From Candidatus Omnitrophota bacterium (GTDB taxonomy: Bacteria > Omnitrophota > Koll11 > VGKN01), in assembly GCA_016867055.1 (NCBI GenBank), contig VGKN01000014.1:1-14443 (forward strand): DNA of 14,443 nt. The letters run 5' to 3'. Positions 1-6,438 of the stretch are shown one piece after another. Positions within the stretch are counted from its first letter, which is position 1, and every line of letters begins with the position of its first letter. The position numbers and the translations under genes were made by a program. Below the pieces are notes generated by a model, which did not search any database, had not been told where the DNA came from, and saw only the letters and a program-made list of their open reading frames with translations.

Positions 1-180
1 TTGAGCGGGTATCTGAGTTGGCGCTTGTAGCTGTGTTGTTGATTGACCAGGCTGGACTAATTCAATCGGCGGTAAGGTATCCTCTGGTAAACTCGCTTCT
101 TGTTTCTTGGCGCATCCATTCCCAATTACAATTAAAACTACTATAGCAATCAGCAAAGAGGCAGACTTTTTTAAACTCAT
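1..180 (-). CDS. lipoprotein, 5' part only (cut by window edge)
   Basis: This is the first 60 codons of a minus-strand gene that runs off the left edge with no stop codon. Residues 2-5 are SLKK. They are followed by a hydrophobic stretch (about residues 7-19) ending in I-G-N-G-C at 19-23, and then a polar, proline- and glutamine-rich region (AKKQEAS onward). This is the layout of a type II signal peptide, with Cys23 as the likely lipidated residue. The -3 position is Gly rather than the usual Leu, Val or Ile, so the lipobox is not ideal. The start is supported by AAAGGAGGG lying five bases upstream of the ATG. It lies downstream of leuS on the same strand with a 116-base gap. The mature domain is outside the window, so no function can be assigned beyond a probable membrane-anchored secreted protein. 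Confidence 0.72.
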   Translation of the reverse strand, partial: MSLKKSASLLIAIVVLIVIGNGCAKKQEASLPEDTLPPIELVQPGQSTTQLQAPTQIPAQ

Positions 181-296
181 CTTTTTCCCTCCTTTCAATT
201 AATTTTTTAATCAAGCAAAATTGAATACTCTCTACAAAAATTTAGGTTGAAATTATAATATCACTTTTTCTTTTATTACACAAGTTTTATCTATTT

Positions 297-2768
297 TTAT
301 ATGACTATATTTACAAGTCTATTAGGAACAATAATAAAATCTTTTACAGAATTAGGGATAACATATCTTTTTATTTTTTCATCATTTAAGACCAATTCTT
401 CTAATTTCTTTCTATTTATCTGGAACGGAACCTCTATCTTGGAACGGACCTTTCCGTTTACCTGTATAACTATCTGGACAGTTTCTCTCTTTAAGGCATT
501 TTCATCAAATACCGGCCAGGGGGTTTTGAATATGCTACCCTTATTCCACAGAAGTTGCCAGAGTTCTTCTGAGATGTGCGGTACGAAAGGTGCAAGTAAT
601 GTTACAACTGTTGCCATTGCCTGTTTAATAAACCTATATCCGTATAAATTAAGTGGCACTAAATAAATTTCATTCACTAATTCCATAATAGCACTTATAG
701 CAGTATTGAAGTGAAAGGCACCCTCCATATCTTCTGTGACCTTCTTTATCGTTTGATTCATTTTTGTTATGATTTTTTTTTCAAAAATCTCTACATCCTT
801 CCCCGCTGCATTACTGTCTTTTTCTTTCTCTTGTGCAATTTTATAATTTAATTTCCAAACACGATTTAAAAATCTCCATGCACCTTCTACGCCACTGTCG
901 GCCCACTCTGCATCTTTCTCAGGTGGGCCTATGAAAAGGGTATACAGCCTTACTGTATCGGCGCCATATTTCTCAATGAGAACATCAGGGCTCACCACAT
1001 TCCCCTTGGACTTGGACATCTTTGCGCCATCCTTTATAATCATCCCCTGGGTGAAAAGTTTCTTAAAAGGCTCTTTAAAATTTACATAGCCAAGGTTGTA
1101 TAAAACCTTTGTTATAAACCTTGAATATAAAAGATGAAGGATTGCATGTTCTACCCCGCCAATATACTGGTCAACAGGAAGCCATCTGTTTACTATTTCA
1201 CTATCAAAGGGTTTTTTATCCTCACTTGGCGAAAGATACCTTAGATAATACCAACTTGAATCAACAAATGTATCCATTGTCTCGGTTTCTCTCTGGGCGG
1301 GATTCTTACATCTTGGGCACGTGGTATTTACAAAACTAACTGCATCCCTTAATGGGGACTTACCGTCCGGCTTAAACCTGACATTCTCGGGTAATTCTAC
1401 AGGTAAGTCTTCCTCCCTAACAGGTACAACACCACATCTATCACAGTACACGACTGGTATAGGCGCACCCCAGTATCTCTGCCTTGAGATAAGCCAGTCC
1501 CTTAATTTATAATTAATCCTTCTTTTGCCTATCTGCTTTTCCTCCATAAAATCTGCTATCCTTTCTATAGCCTCTCTGTTTGATATTCCATTAAAGTCAG
1601 CAGAATTCACCATAGTGCCCTCTTCAGTATATGCCTCTTTAAGATTATCACCTTCCAAGGGCGTGGTTTCGCCTTTTATGACGATCCTTATAGGAAGATT
1701 ATATTTTTTTGCAAACTCAAAATCCCTGCTATCGTGTGCAGGAACAGCCATTATAGCCCCTGTGCCATATTCCATAAGGATATAATTTGCTATCCATATG
1801 GGGATTTTTTCATTATTCATAAGATTTATTGCATACTTACCAGTGAATATACCCTTCTTTTCTATTTCAGCACTTGAGCGTTCTCTCTTGCTCTGCTTGC
1901 GGCTATTCTGAATAAATTGCAGTATCTCATCTTTATTTTTTGAATCCTCTATAAGTTTTGAAATATCAGGGTGCTCTGGGGCAAGGACCAAAAAGGTGGC
2001 TCCAAAGATTGTATCAACCCTTGTTGTAAAACACTCAAATGTCAGATTACTTTCAACAACTGGAAACCTTATCTCAACGCCTTCGCTTCTTCCTATCCAG
2101 TTTCTCTGCATTAGTTTTACGCGCTCCGGCCATTCATTAAGAAGTTCAAGGTCATCTAAGAGCCTCTGAGCATAGTCGGTGATTCTGAAAAACCACTGCT
2201 CGAGGTCTTTCTCGTATACCTCTGTCTCGCATCTTTCGCAGACTCCTCCAACCACCTGCTCATTGGCAAGCACAGTCTGGCAGGAGGGACACCAGTTTAC
2301 CGCCCCAAGTTTCTTATAGGCTAAACCCTTCTCAAACAATTTCAAGAATATCCACTGGGTCCACTTATAATAATCAGGAAGGCAAGAGGTAACCTCTCTT
2401 GACCAGTCATACCCCACCCCCCAACGGTTTAGTTGGGACTTCATCGTCTTTATATTGTTCAATGTAGAGGTTTTTGGATGCAATCCACCCTTAATCGCTG
2501 CATTTTCTGCTGGAAGCCCAAATGCATCCCAGCCCATTGGCGTAAGCACGTTAAATCCTTTCATAATCTTATACCTTGCCACTGCATCACCTATTATATA
2601 GTTTCTACCGTGTCCAACGTGAAGTGCTGCCGAAGGATAGGGAAACATCATAAGGCAGTAATATTTGGGGTTTTTTGATTTAGGGTTCACCTCAAAGAGT
2701 TTTTCTCTTTCCCAGAATTCCTGCCACTTTTTCTCTATTTTATCAAATGGATACTTTTTGCTCGACAT
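297..2768 (-). CDS. leuS: leucyl-tRNA synthetase
   Basis: This 823-residue cytoplasmic class I aminoacyl-tRNA synthetase charges tRNA-Leu with leucine. Visible hallmarks are the HIGH signature as HVGH at 50-53, the KMSKS loop at 583-587, and Cys pairs typical of the zinc-binding insertions (CPSC with CERC, and CDRC with CPRC). An editing (CP1) domain lies between them, including the G-T-G-A-I-M-A-V-P-A-H-D segment. A tRNA-binding helical domain follows, and the C-terminus has the QVNGKVR motif. The length matches bacterial LeuRS (roughly 800-880), and the gene looks intact. The ATG is preceded by AAAGGT four bases upstream. A good promoter lies at 2812-2841. No clear terminator is seen after the stop, so the lipoprotein gene downstream may be partly co-transcribed. 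It is divergent from tRNA-Ala. A tRNA-Leu gene is also in this window, but about 7 kb away and unlinked. Confidence 0.98.
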   Translation of the reverse strand: MSSKKYPFDKIEKKWQEFWEREKLFEVNPKSKNPKYYCLMMFPYPSAALHVGHGRNYIIGDAVARYKIMKGFNVLTPMGWDAFGLPAENAAIKGGLHPKTSTLNNIKTMKSQLNRWGVGYDWSREVTSCLPDYYKWTQWIFLKLFEKGLAYKKLGAVNWCPSCQTVLANEQVVGGVCERCETEVYEKDLEQWFFRITDYAQRLLDDLELLNEWPERVKLMQRNWIGRSEGVEIRFPVVESNLTFECFTTRVDTIFGATFLVLAPEHPDISKLIEDSKNKDEILQFIQNSRKQSKRERSSAEIEKKGIFTGKYAINLMNNEKIPIWIANYILMEYGTGAIMAVPAHDSRDFEFAKKYNLPIRIVIKGETTPLEGDNLKEAYTEEGTMVNSADFNGISNREAIERIADFMEEKQIGKRRINYKLRDWLISRQRYWGAPIPVVYCDRCGVVPVREEDLPVELPENVRFKPDGKSPLRDAVSFVNTTCPRCKNPAQRETETMDTFVDSSWYYLRYLSPSEDKKPFDSEIVNRWLPVDQYIGGVEHAILHLLYSRFITKVLYNLGYVNFKEPFKKLFTQGMIIKDGAKMSKSKGNVVSPDVLIEKYGADTVRLYTLFIGPPEKDAEWADSGVEGAWRFLNRVWKLNYKIAQEKEKDSNAAGKDVEIFEKKIITKMNQTIKKVTEDMEGAFHFNTAISAIMELVNEIYLVPLNLYGYRFIKQAMATVVTLLAPFVPHISEELWQLLWNKGSIFKTPWPVFDENALKRETVQIVIQVNGKVRSKIEVPFQINRKKLEELVLNDEKIKRYVIPNSVKDFIIVPNRLVNIVI

Positions 2769-2811
2769 TTTTACCTTTTTATCTATTAAGCTGTTAGTTA
2801 ATAACTTATGA

Positions 2812-2841
2812 ATTTTAGCATAGCAGGGAATTTATGGTCAA
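2812..2841 (-). promoter_or_regulatory. sigma-70-type promoter for leuS
   Basis: On the minus strand, TTGACC (2841-2836) is followed after 18 bases by TAAAAT (2817-2812). A TG dinucleotide one base upstream of the -10 gives an extended -10 element. The predicted start would leave a leader of roughly 35-40 bases before the leuS ATG. It sits back to back with the tRNA-Ala promoter. The two -35 boxes are only ten bases apart. Confidence 0.65.
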
Positions 2842-2851
2842 TACAAAAATA

Positions 2852-2880
2852 TTGACATTGTATAGTAAAGTGGCTATATT
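2852..2880 (+). promoter_or_regulatory. sigma-70-type promoter for tRNA-Ala
   Basis: TTGACA at 2852-2857, a 17-base spacer, and TATATT at 2875-2880. The expected start point near 2887 lies about 11 bases before the mature tRNA 5' end. This is a near-consensus strong promoter, as expected for a stable RNA. Confidence 0.8.
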
Positions 2881-2897
2881 AGGGCGGTAATTAAAGT

Positions 2898-2971
2898 GGG
2901 GCCGTGGTGAAGCGGGATCACGCCACAATGGCATTGTGGCATCACGGGTTCAATTCCCGTCGGCTCCACCA
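2898..2971 (+). tRNA. tRNA-Ala (anticodon GGC)
   Basis: A 74-base cloverleaf that I folded by hand. The acceptor stem is GGGGCCG with CGGCTCC, the D stem GTGA/TCAC, the anticodon stem CCACA/TGTGG with loop ATGGCAT, and the T stem ACGGG/CCCGT with loop TTCAATT. The discriminator is A and the CCA is encoded. The anticodon is GGC at 2930-2932. The third acceptor pair is G-U, the classic alanine identity element, which supports the assignment. The variable region is four bases. The anticodon arm (2922-2940) is a perfect inverted repeat around its central G. The promoter is at 2852-2880. Confidence 0.95.
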
Positions 2972-2994
2972 GTTTGCTGTCTTTTAGCAAACTG
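2970..2994 (+). repeat. hairpin directly after tRNA-Ala
   Basis: CAGTTTGCT (2970-2978) and AGCAAACTG (2986-2994) form a perfect nine-base stem with the seven-base loop GTCTTTT. The 5' arm begins within the CCA end of the tRNA. No T-run follows, so it is not a standard intrinsic terminator. It could act in 3' processing or be part of a dispersed element, because the words that follow look repetitive. Confidence 0.6.
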
Positions 2995-2995
2995 T

Positions 2996-3014
2996 CCTGA
3001 GCAAAGCGAAGGGC
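2996..3014. repeat. dispersed-repeat-like word after tRNA-Ala
   Basis: CCTGAGCAAAGCGAAGGG and the next base closely match the CCTGAGCGAAGYCGAAGGG-type word, which I know from experience to be widely scattered in intergenic DNA of many bacterial genomes. Only one copy is in this window, so its repeat status here rests on recognition and not on local copies. Confidence 0.4.
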
Positions 3015-3027
3015 AATATTATAAGAA

Positions 3028-3078
3028 CCCAAAAGGGTGTGACTAATATCTTTTCGTTACAACGTGAACACTTTTGGG
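3028..3078. repeat. imperfect inverted repeat, 51 bases
   Basis: CCCAAAAG-GG-TGT (3028-3040) pairs with ACACTTTTGGG (3068-3078). This is eleven pairs with a two-base bulge, enclosing a 27-base loop. It lies between tRNA-Ala and the short-RNA promoter. It has no T-tract and no nearby coding sequence. It could be a remnant of a mobile repeat or a regulatory fold. Function is unknown. Confidence 0.55.
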
Positions 3079-3111
3079 ATAGGTGTGTATAAATATTTGG
3101 ACAGAAAATAA

Positions 3112-3141
3112 TTGACAAAAGTATTTTTTCATGTTTATAAT
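3112..3141 (+). promoter_or_regulatory. strong sigma-70-type promoter for a short transcript
   Basis: Consensus TTGACA at 3112-3117, an 18-base spacer, and consensus TATAAT at 3136-3141. Both hexamers are perfect matches. The expected start is near 3148. An intrinsic terminator is met only about 120 bases downstream, before any long gene, so this promoter seems to serve a short RNA. Confidence 0.85.
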
Positions 3142-3147
3142 AAAACT

Positions 3148-3267
3148 ATAATCAGGCAAAAGGTGGTATGTTTCGAAGGGGGAACTGCCACGTGGCACAA
3201 GCCATCCCAAGAGAAATTGAGGGATAAAAATAATTAAAACCTTCGCTTAAAAAGGCGAAGGTTTTTT
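3148..3267 (+). ncRNA. candidate small RNA of about 120 nt, unknown family
   Basis: The unit is bounded by a consensus promoter (3112-3141) and an intrinsic terminator (3238-3268). Internal folds are TGCCACGTGGCA (3186-3197), a perfect 12-base palindrome, and ATCCC/GGGAT, a stem around 3204-3226 that ends at the stop codon of the small ORF described separately. I compared it by eye with 4.5S/SRP RNA, 6S, tmRNA, RNase P and common riboswitch cores (c-di-GMP, SAM, TPP, cobalamin, FMN, fluoride) and found no convincing match. It could be a trans-acting small RNA, a short mRNA for the 19-residue peptide, or both. The transcript boundaries are predicted. Confidence 0.6.
3168..3227 (+). CDS. possible 19-codon small ORF inside the short transcript
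   Basis: An ATG at 3168 opens a 19-codon frame ending in TAA at 3225-3227. The encoded peptide begins MFRRGNCHVAQ and ends PREIEG. A purine-rich AAAGGTGG lies immediately upstream, but its spacing to the ATG is shorter than usual. There is no hydrophobic segment and no attenuation-type codon run. The frame fills most of the region between promoter and terminator, which is why I list it. It could equally be chance within a structured RNA. Confidence 0.3.
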   Translation: MFRRGNCHVAQAIPREIEG

Positions 3268-3268
3268 G
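3238..3268 (+). terminator. intrinsic terminator of the short transcript
   Basis: AACCTTCGC (3238-3246) pairs with GCGAAGGTT (3255-3263). The stem can be extended inward by two pairs, closing a four-A loop, and a continuing T-run follows to 3267. It is also preceded by an A-rich stretch, so it could work in both directions. It separates the short RNA from the methyltransferase gene 80 bases further on. Confidence 0.88.
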
Positions 3269-3348
3269 TTCGTAGGTAGACTTTAAAAATTTTGTGTTAG
3301 ATTTTTCTGTTTCATACGTCTATTGTAGTAGGAAGGATTAAGTAAGCT

Positions 3349-4542
3349 ATGTATGATAATGCAGTTGCTCAATTAGTTGCTAAGAAATACCATGAAGAGC
3401 CTCTGCGGGATTTTGCCAGTGTCAATCCTAATACTAAGCTCTCAGATTTAAATCTAAATTGGCGCGAGCGTGATTTGCCAGAGCGGGAAAGGACAAAACA
3501 TGTTCATCGGCTCCATCCTTATTTAGGAAAGTTTATTCCGCAGCTCGTAGAGATTTTTCTAAGAAAATATCAGCCTCATTTGGTTTATGATCCTTTCTGT
3601 GGTTGTGGAACTACCCTTGTTGAGGCAAATGTTCTAGGTATTGATTCTATTGGGACAGATATATCTGAATTTAATGTTTTGCTTTCTAGGGTAAAAACTG
3701 CTAAATACGATTTAAGATTAGTTGAGGGAGAGTTACGCGATATTTTAAGGAGGACACACGAGCTCAAGATAAAATCTCGTAGCGAAGAAAAAATAAGCAA
3801 GTTAATTAATGCCGAAAATGAATATATTAAGACATGGTTTGCTAAGGATGCGCAAAGGGATCTTCTGGTTTATTTGCACTTAATAAAGGATTATACCTAT
3901 CAAGATTTGCTTAAGATTATTCTATCGCGTTCTGCCCGTTCCGCAAGACTGGTTACACACTTCGATTTAGACTTTCCCAAAAAACCTCAGACCGCTCCAT
4001 ATTTTTGCTACAAGCATAGCCGGACATGTCAGCCAGTTAACGAAGCATACAAGTTTTTATTTCGTTATACATTGGATACTATAGACCGAATAAAGGAATT
4101 TGCAAAGATTAGAACAAAAGCGTCCGTAGAGGTTCGCCATGCCGATTCTCGTCAAGTAAGATTGCCAAAAGGTATTGATATGGTTTTTACGTCACCTCCT
4201 TATGTTGGATTAATTGATTATCATGAACAACACAGATACTCTTATGAACTGCTGGGATTAAAAAATAATGATACGAGAGAAATAGGCCCTGCGAAGAACG
4301 GTCAATCTGAGCAAGCACAGAAAGATTATATTAAAGGAATCAACGATGTTTTTTTGCATACAAGAGAACATATGTCAAAGGATGGGATAATGGCAATAGT
4401 TGTTTGCGACAAATTTAATCTTTATAATGCGGTATCTGTTGGTTTTAAATCTATTGGTAGAGTTGAACGACATGTGAATAGGCGAACCGGACGCAGGGAA
4501 AGCGCATTTTATGAGAGTATTTTAATATGGAGAAAGGCATAA
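3349..4542 (+). CDS. site-specific DNA methyltransferase (restriction-modification)
   Basis: This 397-residue AdoMet-dependent amino-methyltransferase probably makes N4-methylcytosine or N6-methyladenine. Visible motifs in order are a motif X-like segment HPYLGKFIP (56-64), motif I DPFCGCGTT (81-89, AdoMet binding), motif II-like GTDIS (102-106), and catalytic motif IV TSPPY (281-285). After these comes the DGIMAIVVCDK strand. The order X-I-IV differs from the IV-first order common in beta-class enzymes. About 170 residues between motifs I and IV probably hold target recognition, including a Cys/His-containing stretch CYKHSRTC. SPPY favours N4-cytosine, but this is not decisive. AGGAAGGA lies eleven bases before the ATG. 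The stop overlaps the start of the endonuclease gene, which marks a coupled restriction-modification pair that would protect host sites. The recognition sequence cannot be read. Confidence 0.9.
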   Translation: MYDNAVAQLVAKKYHEEPLRDFASVNPNTKLSDLNLNWRERDLPERERTKHVHRLHPYLGKFIPQLVEIFLRKYQPHLVYDPFCGCGTTLVEANVLGIDSIGTDISEFNVLLSRVKTAKYDLRLVEGELRDILRRTHELKIKSRSEEKISKLINAENEYIKTWFAKDAQRDLLVYLHLIKDYTYQDLLKIILSRSARSARLVTHFDLDFPKKPQTAPYFCYKHSRTCQPVNEAYKFLFRYTLDTIDRIKEFAKIRTKASVEVRHADSRQVRLPKGIDMVFTSPPYVGLIDYHEQHRYSYELLGLKNNDTREIGPAKNGQSEQAQKDYIKGINDVFLHTREHMSKDGIMAIVVCDKFNLYNAVSVGFKSIGRVERHVNRRTGRRESAFYESILIWRKA

Positions 4543-5198
4543 TGGATAAGATTAAAGAACAAAGAATACGCGAAAAGATAGCAGAATATATAATTGAAAT
4601 GACTCAGAAATATGAAAAGCTAAAAAGAGATGATTTAGCAATAAATCCATTTTTAGCTGGCGCGCTCAAGCTCGATAGCGAAGAAAAAATCTGGAAATTC
4701 TTTATTACACAAAGGTTGCAACGTGGCATTGTAACTTCTTTTGGAAGTTTATTGCAAGAGATAGCGAAAATTTTAGATTCCGAAGCCAATATAGAAGATA
4801 TAGATCTTGTAATAAAGAAAGATAACAAAATTCATTATGTGCAGCTAAAGAGCGGTCCCGAAGGATTTACTCGTCCTGCCCTCAGGAAGACTAAAAGTGC
4901 ATTTGATAAACTGAAAGCGAAAGATCCGAAATGCGTGAGCACCGTAGCTTTTTGTTATGGTATTAAGAGCCAAATTTCTAAAATATGGGGTAAGGAAGTC
5001 TATGAGAGTGCGGATATTGTTTTAGTTGGAAAGGAATTCTGGGATTATTTCTTTGGAGATGGCTTTTATGAGAAACTGATAAATATATTTAAAACTATTG
5101 AAATCGACAAAGAGCAGCCAGCTATTAAAAGAAAATCCTCCGACGAGATTTTGAAGACAGTTTGCGAGAAAATCTTGAGTGAAAAAGCTACCAAATAG
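4542..5198 (+). CDS. probable type II restriction endonuclease, PD-(D/E)XK-like
   Basis: A 218-residue protein. The core looks like a PD-(D/E)XK nuclease with a Gln in the third position: Asp88 in EDIDLVI, then a strand ending in Q101-L-K103 (YVQLKSG). A conserved-looking helix with Glu73 (LLQEIAK) lies before it. This fold cuts DNA using divalent metal. Together with the coupled methyltransferase, the likely role is cleavage of unmodified DNA at the same site. I chose the ATG at 4542, which overlaps the methyltransferase stop as TAATG, because GGAGAAAGG lies just upstream at 4529-4537. An in-frame ATG at 4527 would lack such a site. There are no membrane segments. I cannot name the restriction-enzyme family with confidence. 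It could also be a Vsr-like or other nuclease tied to the methyltransferase. Confidence 0.72.
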   Translation: MDKIKEQRIREKIAEYIIEMTQKYEKLKRDDLAINPFLAGALKLDSEEKIWKFFITQRLQRGIVTSFGSLLQEIAKILDSEANIEDIDLVIKKDNKIHYVQLKSGPEGFTRPALRKTKSAFDKLKAKDPKCVSTVAFCYGIKSQISKIWGKEVYESADIVLVGKEFWDYFFGDGFYEKLINIFKTIEIDKEQPAIKRKSSDEILKTVCEKILSEKATK

Positions 5199-5250
5199 AA
5201 ACTTGCATTAAAAACCATTTTGAAAAGTGGAAAATATCAGGAGGTGTAAA

Positions 5251-5742
5251 ATGGAACAGAAGTATAAAATAGCTTTAAACTTTGGTGATGTTGGTTTTGA
5301 GGTGGAAAGTACAGATAAAGAATGGGTTGAAACGAAAGAAAAGGAATATTTTGAGAAATTTTATACGGGCAAGGCATCAATAAAGAAAGAGACAAAATCT
5401 ATTCCTTCAGTTGAGCCCAAAGGAGTTCAGGGAGATGTGAATATAAATGAGTTTTATAACAAATATATTAAAGCAAATAAAGTAGATTCTCGTCCCGATA
5501 TTGCAGTATTTTTTGTTTACTATTTACAGAAAATCCAAAAGACCAGCGAGATAAAAAGTAGCGATGTATCTAATTGCTTTAAAGATATTTCATATCCAAG
5601 CTGGAACAGTTTAAATTATACTGACATATTAAATCAAGGGAAGAGAAAAGGATTTTTAAATTATGTAAATAAGAACTGGTCTTTGACTTTAACAGGTGAA
5701 GATTTTGTTATGAATACGTTTAGTGGCTCTGTTGAAAAATAA
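5251..5742 (+). CDS. 163-residue protein with probable winged-helix C-terminus
   Basis: I do not recognise a named family. Three parts can be seen. Residues 3-37 look like a small beta-rich domain with a charged helix (YKIALNFGDVGFEVES, then many Glu and Lys). Residues 40-62 are a polar linker. Residues 63-157 are helical and end in a strand pattern (NWSLTLTGEDFV) that resembles a winged helix-turn-helix. No signal peptide, membrane helix, nuclease, TIR or cyclic-nucleotide-binding motif is visible. The start at 5251 is chosen because AGGAGGTG ends four bases upstream. A GTG at 5227 in the same frame has no such site. It follows the endonuclease by 52 bases and precedes the cyclase by five, so it is probably co-expressed with the cyclase. 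It may be a regulator, an adaptor or an unusual effector. Confidence 0.75.
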   Translation: MEQKYKIALNFGDVGFEVESTDKEWVETKEKEYFEKFYTGKASIKKETKSIPSVEPKGVQGDVNINEFYNKYIKANKVDSRPDIAVFFVYYLQKIQKTSEIKSSDVSNCFKDISYPSWNSLNYTDILNQGKRKGFLNYVNKNWSLTLTGEDFVMNTFSGSVEK

Positions 5743-5747
5743 TTATA

Positions 5748-6374
5748 ATGGCTAATAAGAAGAAGATTGTAAAACTGCTGCCAATCTTTGAGCAGAGATT
5801 TGGACAGCCAGAAGAAATATACCTCCTTTTTGCAGATTTATGTGGCTCTACAGAGTTTAAGAAGAACTGTTTGGATACTGAGCAACCCGAATTAGTGTGG
5901 ATTAGTAGACAGCTCATTTTCTTAGAGAGAGCAGCAGAAATCATAAATAAATATGAAGGCAATGTTGTAAAGACAATTGGCGACGAAGTATTTGCTTGTT
6001 TTGATAAATTGAAAGAACCGGGGAAAGTTTTAAAATGTGCTATTGAAGTAATTCAAAGCTTCGATAATTTAAAAATTTATACAGGAAAATCTAAAATAAA
6101 CGCAAAGATTTCAATCGATTTTGGTCCGACTTATAACGGTTCAATTTCAGAAGCTATTTCGTTTGATCCTATTGGTTTATCAGTAGATCGTTGTGCAAGA
6201 TTGAATTCGATAGCGGCTAGTAATGAAATAATTTTTTCTCAGAGTTTCTGGGACCGGCTAACTCCTACCGATCCTGCTAATGTGAGCTCAGAGAAATTGT
6301 ACGGTTATAAAAAATGCGATATTGATGCAAGAGGACTGGGTAAAATAAGTTGCTATAAAATGACGATAAGCTAA
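5748..6374 (+). CDS. stand-alone class III nucleotidyl cyclase
   Basis: A 208-residue protein made almost entirely of one adenylate/guanylate cyclase catalytic domain, which converts an NTP to a 3',5'-cyclic NMP. Visible are metal Asp30 in FADLCGST and metal Asp79 in VVKTIGDEVF. Lys75 and Asp140 are at the positions that select adenine in mammalian adenylyl cyclase (K-T-I-G and D-x-x-G). Arg151 in VDRCAR is at the transition-state Arg position. The Asn usually found four residues before that Arg is Asp147 here. There is no sensor, HAMP, PAS or membrane domain. Such minimal soluble cyclases include the PycC enzymes of Pycsar anti-phage defence, which make cCMP or cUMP. The product cannot be settled from these residues. 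There is no clear Shine-Dalgarno site. The gene begins five bases after its upstream neighbour, suggesting translational coupling. Confidence 0.88.
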   Translation: MANKKKIVKLLPIFEQRFGQPEEIYLLFADLCGSTEFKKNCLDTEQPELVWISRQLIFLERAAEIINKYEGNVVKTIGDEVFACFDKLKEPGKVLKCAIEVIQSFDNLKIYTGKSKINAKISIDFGPTYNGSISEAISFDPIGLSVDRCARLNSIAASNEIIFSQSFWDRLTPTDPANVSSEKLYGYKKCDIDARGLGKISCYKMTIS

Positions 6375-6438
6375 GTTGTAAGGATCTTCTTTGTTTCTTT
6401 GATGTATCAAATTTTTGCCACCGTAAAGGGTAGTCGTT

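Noticed and set aside
301..666. Plus-strand open frame of 121 codons opposite leuS
   Set aside because: It is antisense to the conserved 3' end of leuS. The composition is that of a shadow frame, with no ribosome site.
4527..4541. Upstream ATG as the start of the endonuclease
   Set aside because: It lacks a ribosome site. The purine-rich site at 4529-4537 serves the ATG at 4542, which overlaps the methyltransferase stop.
5227..5250. GTG start giving a 171-residue version of the winged-helix protein
   Set aside because: The strong AGGAGGTG would fall inside the coding region. The ATG at 5251 has ideal spacing to it.
5251..6374. A complete, already described Pycsar system
   Set aside because: No protein with a cyclic-nucleotide-binding domain fused to TIR or membrane helices is present, so only the cyclase half fits. 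Kept as a candidate variant.
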